From: Calliphora vicina | Lineage: Eukaryota > Arthropoda > Insecta > Diptera > Calliphoridae | Assembly (NCBI RefSeq): GCF_958450345.1 | Contig: NC_088784.1 | Span: forward strand, 69,961,747-70,025,746 | DNA: 64,000 bases | Direction: 5' to 3' | Part shown: positions 1-11,388 of the stretch, one piece after another | Position numbering within the stretch: the first letter of the stretch is position 1 | Layout: each line of letters opens with the position of its first letter | Position numbers and translations under genes: made by a program | Notes under the pieces: model-generated | The model's database searches: none | Seen by the model: the letters and a program-made list of their open reading frames with translations, nothing else | Told to the model about the DNA's origin: nothing

Positions 1-1682
1 TAGATTTTCTGTCTTCAGTAGGTTTTAAACCCGGTGGTAATCCATTTATTATGTCCACAAATAGGAATATTAATATCTAAACAACAGAATATTTATTGTT
101 AAACACAATTTCATTTTATTAATAGCATTGCATTTGTTAAAGTAATTCATTATTGGTTTTATTAACTCACTGTTATCACTTTTTTAAACATTTTATTTAT
201 TTTTTTTTTTAATTTTTCTTTATATAAAAATAATTTCAAAACTTTCTTTTTCTTCACGATTATTACGCCTATTTAACTCAAATGTAATGCACTTGTATGG
301 CTTGCAAAAACTAAAGTAGATCTTGATGTAATCGTCAGCTACATTTATACCAGAAAAGTGGTGCTGTGCCGTAATGTTTAAACGGAAGCTCGGAAGTCTC
401 TGTAAACAACCAGTAACATCGCAAATACAGTGAAAATTTACACAAGAAAGAAAATATTAACTGCAAAAAAGAGTCGACTTTAACAACAAAAAAAACTAGT
501 TCCACACTCCAACCAACCAGTTTTTCTCAAGAGATTTTCCATTTCTCAGAAAAAAAAAACAAAGAAAAGCCAGCATTCGTATACATCCAATGTTAGGAAA
601 ATAAAAAAATCCATTTGAATGTATGTTGCGTATACTAGACATCAATAATAATCATGTTAATGTAACAGCAACATTAAAGCTGCTGCAACATGCAATGACT
701 ATAATGATGATGATGGAAAAATGGACAAAAATAAAATTCATAACTTCCAACCACTACAGATTACATACATATGTACGTACTTAACGTTTTATATGACGAT
801 CACGATGATACATATTTGTGTGCTAAGACGTAGGCGCATGTTGTAACCCGTTTTCTGTAATTTTTCTCTCTTTCCCTGATAGATGTGAATTTAATCGTAT
901 GTGTGTAATGAGTTCAATTTTTATGCTGTACTATTGCAAAACTAATTGTGTGTAAAAATATTTTGAACAAATACAAAAATTGTCGTTTAACGAACTAACT
1001 AAATGAAAAGTGAATTTAAGTTTTTCTGATTATTGCAGCCTAGAGTTTATTGACATTAATACTGTGAGATTGCATGTTGAGGATGTGAACCTGTTTCTTT
1101 CCTAGTATTGTTGTTTTAACAAAGACAAGTTCAAAGTTATTTTTGTAGATTTGAGATTACTGCTTTACATTATATGCAAAGTTGTTTTTTAAGCGGAAAC
1201 GCATACTATTGAAAATATTCACATACATACATATTGTATTAATTAGTCAACACCCTCAGTAACTGTTTCACATACCATGTGAAAAAATGTAAGATTTAAA
1301 AAAAAAAGAAAGAATTGGCAGGATCTGTTTAAAATTCGTTCGGCTTAATCGTTCTTGTTGTATAAATAGGTGTAATACTTATAATTACTTGTACAGGGCT
1401 CAGTTTTGTCACGTGTAAAATATGTATCCTTTAGCTAATGGCGTTTTCTTTTCTAGCAAAAATGATGCCTTTATTCTGCCTTACATGTTTCACTCTCAGT
1501 TACAACAAATGGTAAAAAAAGGCACCACTTCTTAAACAGATTTTCTTGTTATTGTTTTTGAAGTTCGTTTGTGTTAATGAAATAGTTTTTGTATTTTTTG
1601 TTTAAAAAAGTATAGTTTTGGGATATTTAGAAGCTACATAAACGAAAATTGTATAATTGTATTTTGTTCTATTTTAATCATT
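1..1682. other. Non-coding AT-rich stretch, no gene seen
   Basis: No open frame of useful length and no recognisable protein or RNA gene. The composition is AT-rich with several poly-A/T runs. Positions about 380-560 are A- and C-rich and look like transcribed leader or 3' UTR sequence, but nothing fixes a strand. It could be the untranslated end of a gene left of the window. Confidence 0.5.
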
Positions 1683-2325
1683 AACAAGTAAGAGAGCTTT
1701 ATTCGGGTGTGCCGAATCTTATATACCCTTCACCAATTGATACTTCAAAATAAAAATTTTAAATATTTTTAGGTAAACAAAATTTATTTTTTCCAAAGTT
1801 GTTTTTTTAATTTTTTGGAATTGGTTTTTTAAATTTAAAAATTTTTTTTTTGTTTTTCTTTTTTTTAATATTTGGCAAAAAAAAAATTTGGTGAAAAAAC
1901 AATCGGGTTATAAAATACTTTATCCGATTTTGACCCATTGTAGGTCCAACTTACTATGGTATTATATACGTCGTTGAAATATCTATCATTAGATATCCAT
2001 ATTGTCTATATTAATGACTTAGTAATCCAGATATAGGTCAAAAATCGAGGTTGTCCTGGTTTTTTCCTTATATCTCAGCCATTTAGCAACCGAGCCGGAA
2101 GAATTCCGCAGATATTGATGTATGAATCGTGTATGTAAGTTATTTGGGGGCTTCGGTTAGTTGATTTCAACAGACAGATAGACATGGCTTAATCGACTCC
2201 GCTATCTATAAGGATGCAGAATATACATATATACTTTATATGGTCGGAAAATTATATTGTGGAAAATACAAACGGAATGACAAACTTATATATACCCTTC
2301 TCACGAAGGTGAAGGGTATAAAAAT
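1683..2325 (+). mobile_element. DINE-1/mini-me-like element, copy A
   Basis: The copy starts at AACAAGTAAGAG and continues into a short palindrome of the type ATTCGGC-GCCGAAT, then TATACCCTTCACC. It ends with the inverse GGTGAAGGGTATAAAAAT and a hairpin (CCCTTCTCAC/GTGAAGGG). These subterminal inverted repeats plus a 3' hairpin match the Drosophila DINE-1/mini-me (non-autonomous Helentron) plan. It encodes no protein. Only a trace of the GTCT microsatellite (CAGACAGATAGACA near 2171) survives here. Assignment to DINE/Helentron is inferred from structure. Confidence 0.65.
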
Positions 2326-2374
2326 GTAAGACATGAGAGTTTGAGTAACCATTGATAAATTGTAAACGCCATAA

Positions 2375-2575
2375 AACAAGTTAGAACGATATATTCGGCT
2401 GTGCCAAATCGTAAATACCCTTCACCAAAGCAAACTTTAAAATAAATATTGAAAAAAAAACAATTATTTTATGAAAAAAAATTTAGTAAAAAAAACATTT
2501 TTGTGAAAAATAGGTCAAGAAACAGTTGAAGTTTTGGCTTATATTCTCAGCCATATTCTCAGCAACCGGGAATAG
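2375..2575 (+). mobile_element. DINE-like element, truncated copy B
   Basis: The 5' end of the family is recognisable: AACAAG, then ATTCGGCTGTGCC and ATACCCTTCACC. The sequence then jumps to the 'cagccat..agcaacc' segment and loses similarity near 2575, so the microsatellite and 3' hairpin are missing. Confidence 0.5.
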
Positions 2576-2652
2576 GGTGGATTTGCATCCAAATCCATGT
2601 CCAGAACTTCGGACATTATAAATACCGAGTTATATGCCAATATTATAATTGT

Positions 2653-2776
2653 CCAATTCACAATTGATGTCATACATATTTTTCCAAAAAAATTTTCCAA
2701 ACAAAAACAAAATATTAATAAAAAAATTACGACATACAACGATACAACGCTACGACACCAATTGTGAATTGGGCAA
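2653..2776. repeat. Short inverted repeat around an A-rich core
   Basis: TGTCCAATTCACAATTG at about 2654-2671 is inverted as CAATTGTGAATTGGGCA at about 2759-2776, flanking about 90 bp of AT-rich DNA. It could be a small MITE or a remnant of one. No target duplication was identified. Confidence 0.4.
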
Positions 2777-2849
2777 ATGTTTATTGAATTTGTACAATAT
2801 TTGAATAATTTTACGTATTTTTGAGAATTTGTATCACAAATTATACTGA

Positions 2850-3095
2850 TATGAATCAGCTGGTTTCAATAGAAAATAAACAAAAGAAAATGTCCAAATG
2901 ATTGTGGTTCCGAAAGAGGAACAAATATATATCACACTTGTTGCCTATTGAAAATTGTATTTTTTTCTCTCGCTCTGCAAACCACAACTATTGTAAAGTG
3001 GTTGTAGAACGTCAACATACGGTTCGATATTACTTTTTTGACAACTGTCATTTGTGCAATAATCTGTGATTTGTATATTGAACGGTTTTATTTAA
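2850..3095 (+). repeat. Interspersed repeat B, copy 1
   Basis: This segment (GTTTCAATAG..AACAAATATATATCACACTTGTTGCC..CAAACCACAA..TTGTAGAACGTC) recurs inverted at about 20530-20775. Shared landmarks lie in the same order with scattered substitutions, so this is a dispersed non-coding repeat, probably a MITE. Confidence 0.55.
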
Positions 3096-3299
3096 CATTA
3101 GTTGTATACTAAGGTTTTTTTGTGGTTTGAAATGAGACTTGTTTAATAGAAATATGTATATTTGCTTACCTAATGGCTACACCTCCAAATCTGCAGTTAC
3201 TTTTTTTCTTCATGAGATTGTTGTTTGTAACAGCATAAACAATATTACAATATTTTTTTTACACCGTGTTTGACTGTTAGTGTCCTCATGAAGATGATG

Positions 3300-3450
3300 T
3301 TCGGATCTTATTTAAATATAGCATGTGACAGTTCTTAAGACTGCATTTTGATAGCTTTGAATATTTCTCCCAAGATATCACCCAACGAAAGTGTCCAAAC
3401 TGGAGCAGCATACATGACCACTGCCTAGTGTTGCCAAATGTTCCGATTTT
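3300..3450 (-). mobile_element. Jockey-type non-LTR retrotransposon fragment
   Basis: The minus-strand translation contains 'MYAAPVWTLSLGD' followed, with frame breaks, by an '..FKAIKMQS..' region. This matches the 3' part of jockey-clade reverse transcriptases, where the conserved block reads roughly YAAPVW...W..LQ..QN.ALR..TG. Only about 40 residues survive and the fragment is frameshifted. A similar scrap lies at 43.5 kb. Confidence 0.5.
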
Positions 3451-4617
3451 CGCGGGATTATCCCCCCTTTAGACATTAATTTCGAGGTTTTCCACATCTA
3501 ATAACTACTTGACATTAAGGTATTAAAATATTTGATTTTGAACCTAATCATTATTAAAAGGAAAAAAATATGTACTTCTAAACAACCATATGGTATGAAT
3601 ATTTATGCAAAATTTACTGCTTTGTGTTTAAATAATAATTTAAATAAAAGTGACTTCGTGTAGTCCCTTAGTTATTTTACAATCAATGTTGAATTTTAAA
3701 ACACCATGTCTGTTATCTTTTGTATCACTTAAAAATAATGGATCTTAAGTGTTCAATAGACTCAGAAAGTTTTTAAAAATGGATGTCTTTCAGTTGTTAT
3801 TATTGTAACAGCACTTGCTGCTGCTGAGTTGACAGGCCTTGGCCGAGTGACCTCGTGTTATTCCGGTGCATAGATCCACCTTTTTGGGAATGATGTGTTT
3901 CAGTCGGTCCATTTACTGGTTGAGTGACCATGTTAATCTTGTGGTCATCCTTTTCACTCCGTAACTAGATTCTTCCAATATGTTTGATATGACGTTTTAT
4001 TCTGAAATGATTTTTTTTTAATTTTATCCTCATAGTTTCTCATGCTCTTTTCAGCTTTTGGCGAACGGATGGAAGGCAGGATAATTTACTTCTGGCAGAA
4101 TTTTATAATAGTTTTGGTTAGGAGGCTACTGTTAACCACTTCTTTTTTCGATAGATTGGAAAGCTCCATAATTTCCCTTATGCCGTTTTGCTTATTCCAG
4201 AAATGTAATTTGCGAGAATCATTTGAAATGTGCAGTTAATACACCGTTTATCTTCTCAATTAGTATTACATTTGGTTGATCTAAAAACCTGTTCACAACA
4301 TTAGTCCTTAAAATGTAATGTATGCAACTTTCTCCTTGACTTTCTTGACACCTTATAGTAGTGTGACCCATAATTGAAATCGATTTACCGGTCCCCAGCG
4401 TTAAGGACTCCATAAAACAATTATTTATTAAGAACAAAAATTAATTGCTGGATTCAGTGTAAGTACAGACTCATTTGTTGTCTTGATTTTATAACACTAA
4501 AACACTATAACACTATTCATATCTTTCTGTTGTATTTGTGAATATTTACTTAAAGATAATAACCACACGTTACATATAAAAATGGCTTAAAAAACTTAAC
4601 AAGGTCTTTAATAACAT
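3451..4617. other. Intergenic stretch downstream of Nup54, unrecognised
   Basis: Contains a 72-codon minus-strand frame (4219-4437) with an MGHTT..RCQESQGES..HYILR stretch. I do not recognise it, and it lies in DNA that resembles a decayed transposon. Positions 3810-3970 are more GC-rich than the surroundings and may be a retrotransposon tail. The 3' UTR and poly(A) site of the minus-strand nucleoporin gene should be at the right end of this stretch. Confidence 0.4.
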
Positions 4618-6931
4618 TTAACCTCTTACCAATTCCGGCATACCATCAATAATTATTTGTAATGCCTTTAAGTCTTTCGTTACGGTATCCGTAAGAACTT
4701 CCATAGCTTTTTGTTGCATGCCCAAAAATGTTTTCATTTCTTCTTCACAATCTTTATCAAGAGTATACTCACTGCCGGACGTTAAAGCATACTGATTACG
4801 TTGCATACGCATTTGGGATAGTAGTTCACTAAGACGACCCTGAATTAAGAAAAACAATGAAATTTAAAAATAATAAGAAATAAGTAGAGTAAACAAAAAT
4901 TACTTTAAACTGCGTGGGAGCTGAAACTAAAGCCTGCATATTTTCCAGTTTCGTGCGTAAAGCTTCTTCTTCGGGCGTTAAGGCTAGTCCCACTTTACGT
5001 GTACATTCCTGTTTAACTATTATCTGCAAAAAAAAACAATTATTATTAAAACTACCGTTATGCATAACATTTGTGGTTTTACCTTTAAAATTTTATGACT
5101 TAATTCGGCCAAATTACGTTTATATTCCATTATTTTTGCTGTAGCCGCCGTGTGTCGTTGTCTTAATTCAGACAAATCATTTTCCACTTTACGCAAATAT
5201 AACGCATGCATTTCAGTTTCATTTTCCTGGCATTTTATACGATACTTAAGCTCATTAAAACCAATCATTGGTACTGGTATAAATTTCGAGGCATCTGGAT
5301 TATCAAGTTTTGCTTGGCACCACATACGGGGATCAATACCTTTGGGTGGATTTTTCAAATATTCTTTAAGTTGATCTTCATCTGGCAGCACAAGAGCCAA
5401 AATTTCCACTATTCCCAGATTATTTAACTGGCCCTTAATATTGGGCTGATTTAAATAGTTGGCCAAATCTGTGGCTAAAATACGTTTTGTATCGTTGGGA
5501 GATAATTGCGACTTTTCCTCCAAGTATATAACAAGTTGACTTTTCTTATCTTCACTTTGTTTACTTGAGTCTATATTTACTAACAAATTTGGTTTATTGC
5601 CAAAGGCAGCATTCAATGTGTTAATAATCTGTTGTTGATGATTTTTAACTTCGGCCAGAGATTTGTTAAAATTTAATGCAACCAAACCCATTTTATTATC
5701 CTTGCCGGGCAGTCTACTGTAACCCATCGCTTTAAAGCGGCACAGGTAATTTTGTGGTGTTATTTCAACAGGTGCTGCATTCTGTGAATAAAACGATTTT
5801 CCAGTACCCCACATGGCCTGGAAGTAATTCCATTTGGCAATTATTGTATCACGTTCGTCACCATAAATTGAAACATTGAAAATTGATTGCGCAAAGGCAT
5901 CGTCTGCTGATATGGGTGGAGCTTGTTGTTGCTGTTGGCCCATCATGAAACCAGTATTGCCACCGAAACCTCCAAATCCTGGTGTCACTGTAGTGTTTGC
6001 GGCGGGTTTGCCAAAACCTTAAATTTTTAAAAATAATGTCAATCTACTGTAGCATAAGTTTAAACAAGAGTGCACAATAGTATTTTTTAAACGATTATAA
6101 CAGAAATTATTGAAAAATCGTATAGCAGAAAAAATTGTTTTGAAAGTTAGTTCAGAATGGTAGTGTACTTCTATGAAGAATGTCCAAGTACGGCTTGGGA
6201 CAGTATAATTACACATACAACAGTCATGGTGAATTGTATAAAAGTTATATTAATGGTTAAAATATACAGTATTGTTAAATAATCAAAGACTTACTTGTAC
6301 CAAATCCTCCAAAACCACCCGTCTGCGCTTGAGTCCCAAAGCCACCAAAGGCAGGTGCAGTCGATGTAGTTGAAGTGGCACCAAAACCACCGAAACCTGT
6401 AGCGCTACTTGTCGCTGTTGTACCAAAGGCACCAAAACTGGGAGCCGCCGAGGTAACCGTTCCACCAAATCCTCCAAATGCCGTTGTGGCACCCGCGGCT
6501 GCACCAAACAAACTGGGAGGCTGTGACGTTTGTGCAGCTCCAGTACCAAACGAACCGAAACCACCCAAACTAGGTGCGGTTGTGGTACTAGTATTTGTTG
6601 AGCCAAATCCACCAAAACCCCCTAAAGTTGGTGCTGAAGTTGCCGCCGCTGCCGAAGTACCAAAACCACCAGCACCGAATGCCGGTGTACCAAATCCAGT
6701 CTGTGCTGTTGAGGTTGCTGGCGCTCCAAATGCAGACGTTGTACCAGCTGCTCCTGTACCAAATGATGAAAATAATCCAGTTGCTAAAATATTGTGATGA
6801 ATATTGATGATCTTCTTTTAGGGATTTCATAATGTGAAGAAAAACTACAACAGTGTTTGGAAAAGAAATCACTCACGTTTTGCCGGCGTGCTGGTAGCAC
6901 CCAGAGAGTTATTGGCTCCAAAGAAAGACAT
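4618..6931 (-). CDS. Nup54: Nucleoporin Nup54
   Basis: FG-nucleoporin of the central transport channel of the nuclear pore (Nup62-Nup58-Nup54 complex). Five exons join in frame: 6877-6931, 6295-6783, 5083-6017, 4904-5023, 4618-4839, giving 606 aa, close to the Drosophila length. All introns are short with GT/AG ends. The start MSFFGANNSLGATSTP is the first ATG of the frame. Residues 1 to about 190 are an FG/GFG-rich, Gly/Thr/Ala disordered region that binds transport receptors. The rest is the helical Nup54 domain (IFNVSIYGDERD; KWNYFQAMWGTGK) ending in predicted coiled coil (LRKVENDLSELRQRHTA) that mediates complex assembly. A DRE-like box lies 236 bp upstream. Identity rests on family recognition; exon joins come from frame continuity. 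Confidence 0.93.
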
Positions 6932-7166
6932 TTTTTTTTGTCAATGTATGTTTATTTATTAGCAACTATTGTAAATGCTTTTAAACTTTTAAAAAATGAT
7001 TTGTATTTTTTTATAAACTAATTCGCATTGTTTATAATTTGTTCACAAAACAAAAATAATTTGGCGCACACGAAAAATTTACACAATTATATGAAAAAAT
7101 GCCAAATAAATAATCCAAAGCTGCCATATGTTTTGAAACATAGAGATAACAAGATATATGAGTAGT

Positions 7167-7174
7167 AATCGATA
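7167..7174. promoter_or_regulatory. DRE-like promoter box upstream of Nup54
   Basis: AATCGATA fits WATCGATW, the DNA-replication-related element of fly housekeeping promoters. It lies between the divergent Nup54 start (6931, minus) and the STPR-repeat ORF (7512, plus), so it could serve either or both. Confidence 0.45.
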
Positions 7175-7511
7175 AAAATATTATTGCAGTTATTACAACC
7201 CATCTCCACTAGCAATTTTTATTTTTTTAACATAAGCAATAACTTTATGTTTATGTGCAAGAGTAGTTTCTTATTTTTAAGACAAATTTATATTTATTTA
7301 ATAATTTTTCTGGGGTTTAATAATTAGATGGGGACGATAAGCTGATTATTGCAGCTTTGTGGTGGAAGCTGTAAAAAAACAATTTACATGTTGTTTTTGT
7401 AAATGTTGTATTTGTTGTAGAACTGACTTTTGCTTTTGCAAAACAGTTGAATCCTTGAAAAAAATTAAACTGTTATTTTTGGGAGTGAAATTATATTTTA
7501 AACCAATAAGA

Positions 7512-8186
7512 ATGCGACCAAAATCATCACTTTCTAAACACACTAAAAGAGCACTGTACTTGAAATCAAAAAGGGCGAACGAAACTCCCGAAGAACGTGA
7601 TGTCCGCCTGAGAGGTGAGAGAATACGAGCAGCAACATCTAGAGCTGCTCAGACACCGGACCAACGCGATGCACGTCTCGAAAGGGAAAGATTACGAACA
7701 TCAGCTTCTAGAGCTGCTAACAAACGGGACCAACGCGATGCACGTCTCGAAAGCCAAAGATTACGAGCATCAGCATCTAGAGCTGCTGAGACACCGGACC
7801 AACGAGATGCACGTCTAGAAAGGCAAAGATTACGAGCATCAGTATCTAGAGCTGCTGAGACACCGGACCAACGAGATGCACGTCTAGAAAGTGAAAGATT
7901 ACGAGCATCAATATCTAGAGCTACTGAGACACCTGACCAACGCGATGCACGTCTCGAAAGCCAAAGATTACGAACATCAGCATCTAGAGCTGCTGAGATA
8001 CCATACCAAGGCAATGCTCATATAGGAAGGGAAAATACACGACTCTCAATATCAAGAGCTACTAATACATCGGATCAATGCAATGTACGTCTAAAAGAAA
8101 AACTATTGCGATCATCAACAACTAGATCTGCTGGAAGAACGAGATACATGTTTACGAATATAAAGGCTGAGATTGTCAATATCTAG
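7512..8186 (+). CDS. STPR-like 23-residue repeat protein (possible DNA-binding)
   Basis: A 224-aa frame if started at ATG 7512; the same frame is open from 7359, but that extension is Cys/Lys-rich and not repeat-like. From about residue 22 it holds eight back-to-back 23-residue units of the type AAETPDQRDARLERQRLRAS followed by three residues. The middle five are nearly identical and the last two are degenerate. This unit length and the E/D-T-P-x-Q-R-x-A-R-L core match the STPR (score and three amino acid peptide repeat) DNA-binding domain known from silkworm FMBP-1. Similar repeats also occur next to Helitron-type helicase ORFs in insects, so a transposon origin is possible. No other domain is visible. 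The ORF is divergent from Nup54. Whether it is expressed cannot be told. Confidence 0.5.
   Translation: MRPKSSLSKHTKRALYLKSKRANETPEERDVRLRGERIRAATSRAAQTPDQRDARLERERLRTSASRAANKRDQRDARLESQRLRASASRAAETPDQRDARLERQRLRASVSRAAETPDQRDARLESERLRASISRATETPDQRDARLESQRLRTSASRAAEIPYQGNAHIGRENTRLSISRATNTSDQCNVRLKEKLLRSSTTRSAGRTRYMFTNIKAEIVNI
7576..8140 (+). repeat. 69-bp tandem repeat array inside the STPR-like ORF
   Basis: The DNA under the eight 23-residue units repeats every 69 bp (for example CAACGCGATGCACGTCTCGAA recurring). Central units are nearly identical at silent sites too, which points to recent expansion or gene conversion. The edge units are diverged. Confidence 0.75.
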
Positions 8187-8337
8187 AGCTATTTAAACAT
8201 AAGAGTAACGAGAAAAGCACGTCATAAAAGTCAGCGATATAGAGCAACAACTCAAGATCTATGGAAACTTTCAACTTATTTATCAAACTATGGTATAAAT
8301 TGAAAAGAAAAATTTGATTTGATTCTTTCTTCAAAAT

Positions 8338-8475
8338 ATATGTATTTCTGAATGCAAATAGTTCTTAAATAATTACATGCCGATCACGAGTCTGACCAAA
8401 TATTTTAAACTGATTAAATATTTTCGATTTTTTACAGAAGTGAAAAAAAGTATTTTAAAAACAATTAAGAGTGTT
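8338..8475 (+). repeat. Interspersed repeat C, copy 1
   Basis: 'GATCACGAGTCTGACCAAAT' followed by 'ATTTTAAACTGATTAAATATTTTCG' is shared with copies near 20.92-21.09 kb and 46.60-46.78 kb. It is non-coding and its class is unknown. Confidence 0.45.
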
Positions 8476-8515
8476 ATAGGTATTCGGCTGTGCCGAATCT
8501 TGTGTACCCACTATC
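8463..8515 (+). mobile_element. DINE-like 5' end fragment, copy C
   Basis: TATTCGGCTGTGCCGAATCT followed by TGTGTACCCA is the palindromic 5' signature of the DINE-like family; nothing more of the element remains. Confidence 0.45.
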
Positions 8516-8758
8516 AATATTTAGTTTTGGCCTTCTATGGGGACTTGAATCAGAATTTAGTGTTAGTGATTAATTTCTTAAAACTTTAAATAAATCACAT
8601 CGATATTTATGTTAATATCATTATATATAAATTATTTATTGACAATAAAATATTTTTCTGATATAGTAGTAAAACAAATATGTATATAGGTATAACGGTA
8701 TACATTTTCCGGAGTGATTTTAATAATTTATTCATTATGTATTATTGTTTGTCATTTG

Positions 8759-10273
8759 CTAATAAGGTGTTGTTTTATTAGATTTCTTCTTTTTGGCCTT
8801 CAAGTTGCTGTTGCTCGAATTGGAGGTGATTTGTGGTGACCACAGTGTAACTATACCACTTTCGCCAGCGGTTATTAAAATGTTTGAATTTACATCAAAT
8901 ACACTTTCGCGCACAATTTGTTTGTTGCCTTGGAAATCAACACCTGGCAATAATTGTTTATTCTGTACCATCAGAGAGCGCATTGTTTCACTAAAACACA
9001 GTACATTTTTAAAATTTAAGTTAATATAAAATAAAACGCTACACCTACCCTTTGTTTAAATTCGAACCAGTCAACAAGAAAACTCCACCGTCGGCCATAT
9101 TGTGGCAATCAATAAGGTTGCAATTTGCTGCAGCCTTACGTTTTATGGTTTCGGTAATTTTAGCTCTTTCAAATTCAGCTATCAAATCGCCTTCTTCACA
9201 TTCGTACAATTTAAAGTCATTAGTGTGTGTGATGCATGAAATTATATCTTTGTCGTAGACATTTTTATGCCTGTAAATGATAAAAACAAATGGTATCAGT
9301 TGGATGTCCCTTATCCTTAAACATTATTTAAGCTTACCAATTTACTTTATGCACACTACTTTCTGTATTAAGGGTCGTCAGTAGGGCATCATCCTCATCA
9401 GTTTTTTGTAAATCAAAAATATTGATCAAGCCATCGGTAGAGCCCGAACACAACAGATCGGGATTTTGTGGATGAAAACGCATAGTGGTTACATCATCTT
9501 GATGACTATCAAAATAACCACCCATTTGTTTACGTTCGCGCATATCGTAGAATAACAAAAATGCATTGTTATGATGTTGTTCGGTGCCAACACACAATAC
9601 ACGACTATTTGAATTACGATCGAAACAAATTATGTTCTTGGGCATAGATGCGGCTTCTGCCTCAGTCTCTGCACTATTTTGAAAACGTCCCACTTCACCT
9701 TGGGTGCGCAAATCGAAAAGACGTACCAAACCATTTGTTGTGCCGACCAATAACAAATTTGGCGTTTCATCCACAAAGCGTACGCCACAAATAGTAAAAC
9801 GATTTGTAAGATCAATGGAGGGTGGCGCAATACAATCCGGTGTAGAATAGCTAAGACCATGTTTGGAACTTATGTCGAACAGATGTACCGAACCATCTGA
9901 TAATCCAGCGGCCAAGCGTGTCAAAGAGCTAGAAATATATTATCACAATACATATTAAAAAAATGTGAAACGCTTTTAAATTTTTTATAAAAGACATACT
10001 CATCTTTTGCCAAACTAAGTATGTAAGTTTTCTTTAATGTTACTGCCGTTTCATCATGCACCACATATTTCTGTTGGAAATACTGTTCCAACTCGAACGG
10101 CGTGCATGTATTATCGTCTTCTATGACAGACTCTTCATTTGATTCATCATCACTGCTGGGCAAAGATACATCCTCTGCTTCTAATTATTTAAAGTTCGCT
10201 TAATATATATAACACCATTATAAATTGTTTAAATACAATACATACCCGCAAAACTATTTGTGGGTTTTGTCAT
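8759..10273 (-). CDS. WDR89-like WD40 repeat protein, copy 1
   Basis: Five exons join in frame: 10246-10273, 10000-10180, 9338-9928, 9049-9270, 8759-8990, giving 417 aa (human WDR89 is about 387). Matches to WDR89 include RFVDETPNLLLVGTTNGLVR, then HQDDVTTMRFHPQNPDLLCS and GSTDGLINIFD, typical WD40 blades with GSxDG..xxFD ends. The N-terminus is acidic (DDESNEESVIEDD). The C-terminus ends in a basic tail (KAKKKKSNKTTPY). WD40 propellers act as protein-docking scaffolds; the specific function of WDR89 is poorly known. A paralogue with the same intron positions lies 3.9 kb upstream. The E-box/motif-7 block 95-115 bp upstream of the ATG is its probable promoter. Confidence 0.88.
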
Positions 10274-10350
10274 TTTTTTTTCCTTTTTTAATGTTGTTTA
10301 TGAAACTATTGCACTTATTAGTTCTTGAATATTATCGGGTTTCTCGATAA

Positions 10351-10390
10351 CAATAACAAATATGCAACACGTGCGATTAGAGATGACAAT
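10351..10390 (-). promoter_or_regulatory. Promoter block of WDR89-like copy 1 (E-box plus motif 7)
   Basis: CACGTG at 10368-10373 is followed by GCGATTAG and TAGAGATG (10378-10385). The latter fits the complement of fly core-promoter motif 7 (CAKCNCTR). The same block, AACACGTGCGATTAG, is found at 16061-16075 upstream of copy 2 at about the same distance from the ATG, which supports a real regulatory role. Confidence 0.6.
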
Positions 10391-10768
10391 TTTGTGTTAT
10401 TTTCATCAAAAATATCGAAAAATCAAATAAACTTATAATACACTGAAAGAAATAAGTGGAAGTGAAGAACATAAAAATTGAGTCATGTTTCCACGGCAGT
10501 CTGTTTACACGACAACATTCGTAATTCAGTTTGACATTTATTTCTTCTTCTTGTTTATGTTTTGTATTTTTGTTTGTTTGGTGCGAATTTTAAATTTGTA
10601 ATTTGGCAACAGAGAAGCAAGCCGACTCAAAAATTTCGGCGGCGGCTTATGAGCAACAATTTTCGGCGGCGGCGGCTAGCCGGCTCTACGCCGAGTTTTC
10701 TACCGGCTGAAAAAAATTCAGCTTAGCCGAATTCAAACAATATAAAATTAGCTTTTTACTTGGGGGTT

Positions 10769-11040
10769 ACACGATCAAGTTTTGCCTTTCAAGTTTTAAT
10801 ACACTCACACTTTTTTACTAATACACTCACACTTTTAAGAATTGAAACGAACTTGCATTCAATTTCACATTCAAGTTGGTGTTCAATTTTTCATTCAAGA
10901 AAACAGCTGATTACATTTTTATGTCCAATTTGTACTAAAATTGTTTTCAAGTTGCGTGCTGCCTACGTCACCGCTTTCAATTTTTATAAATTTTGACAAA
11001 CAGTATATGTAAAAGACTATCAAGAAAAACTTGATCGTGT
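10769..11040. mobile_element. MITE with ACACGATCAAGTTTT terminal inverted repeats
   Basis: A perfect 15-bp inverted repeat: ACACGATCAAGTTTT at 10769-10783 and AAAACTTGATCGTGT at 11026-11040, bounding 272 bp with no ORF of note. Nested in the GC-ended element. Confidence 0.6.
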
Positions 11041-11202
11041 GGCTGCAGTGTTAAGCAAATTATAAAATATTTTCATGTCAATTTGTCTCAACAGTATTCC
11101 TACTTTTTATTAATACCCAAAAAAGGTACTTTAAATAAAAATATTTTTATTTATTAAAAATTAATTACAAAATAAATGAATCAAAAACCAAGTTAAGGGC
11201 AT

Positions 11203-11388
11203 AGAGAACACATAGAGCGGAAACTCTGCTGTCAAAGACCTAACTCAGTTGTCAAAAACCTAAGTGGTGAGAATGTATTAGTAAACAAAACTATGTGAAA
11301 ACAAAAACAACACTCGTATATGTAACTTTTTTGAGTAATTTTTTTGTTTGAGTTTTTTTCTAGTTTCCGCTCTATGTATATTTTCTCT
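11203..11388 (+). mobile_element. MITE family A, copy 1
   Basis: The ends are inverted: AGAGAACACATAGAGCGGAA on the left and CTAGTTTCCGCTCTATG ... TTTTCTCT on the right. The same 186-bp sequence recurs inverted at 22919-23104 and, truncated, at 52593-52692 and near 40113-40178. It is non-coding and possibly flanked by AT dinucleotides. Confidence 0.7.

Noticed and set aside
4219..4437. 72-codon frame with GTGKS resembling a P-loop
   Set aside because: The GTGKS match is isolated, with no following Walker B or fold context and no second copy; probably chance.
6375..6872. Plus-strand Pro/Ala-rich and minus-strand alternative frames over Nup54 exon 2
   Set aside because: They are shadows of the FG-repeat coding sequence, whose own frame is fixed by splice joins and family similarity.
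7359..7511. N-terminal Cys-rich extension of the STPR-like ORF as a zinc-binding domain
   Set aside because: CCFCKCCICC is low-complexity TGT/TTG sequence without a recognisable zinc-finger spacing; the later ATG was preferred.
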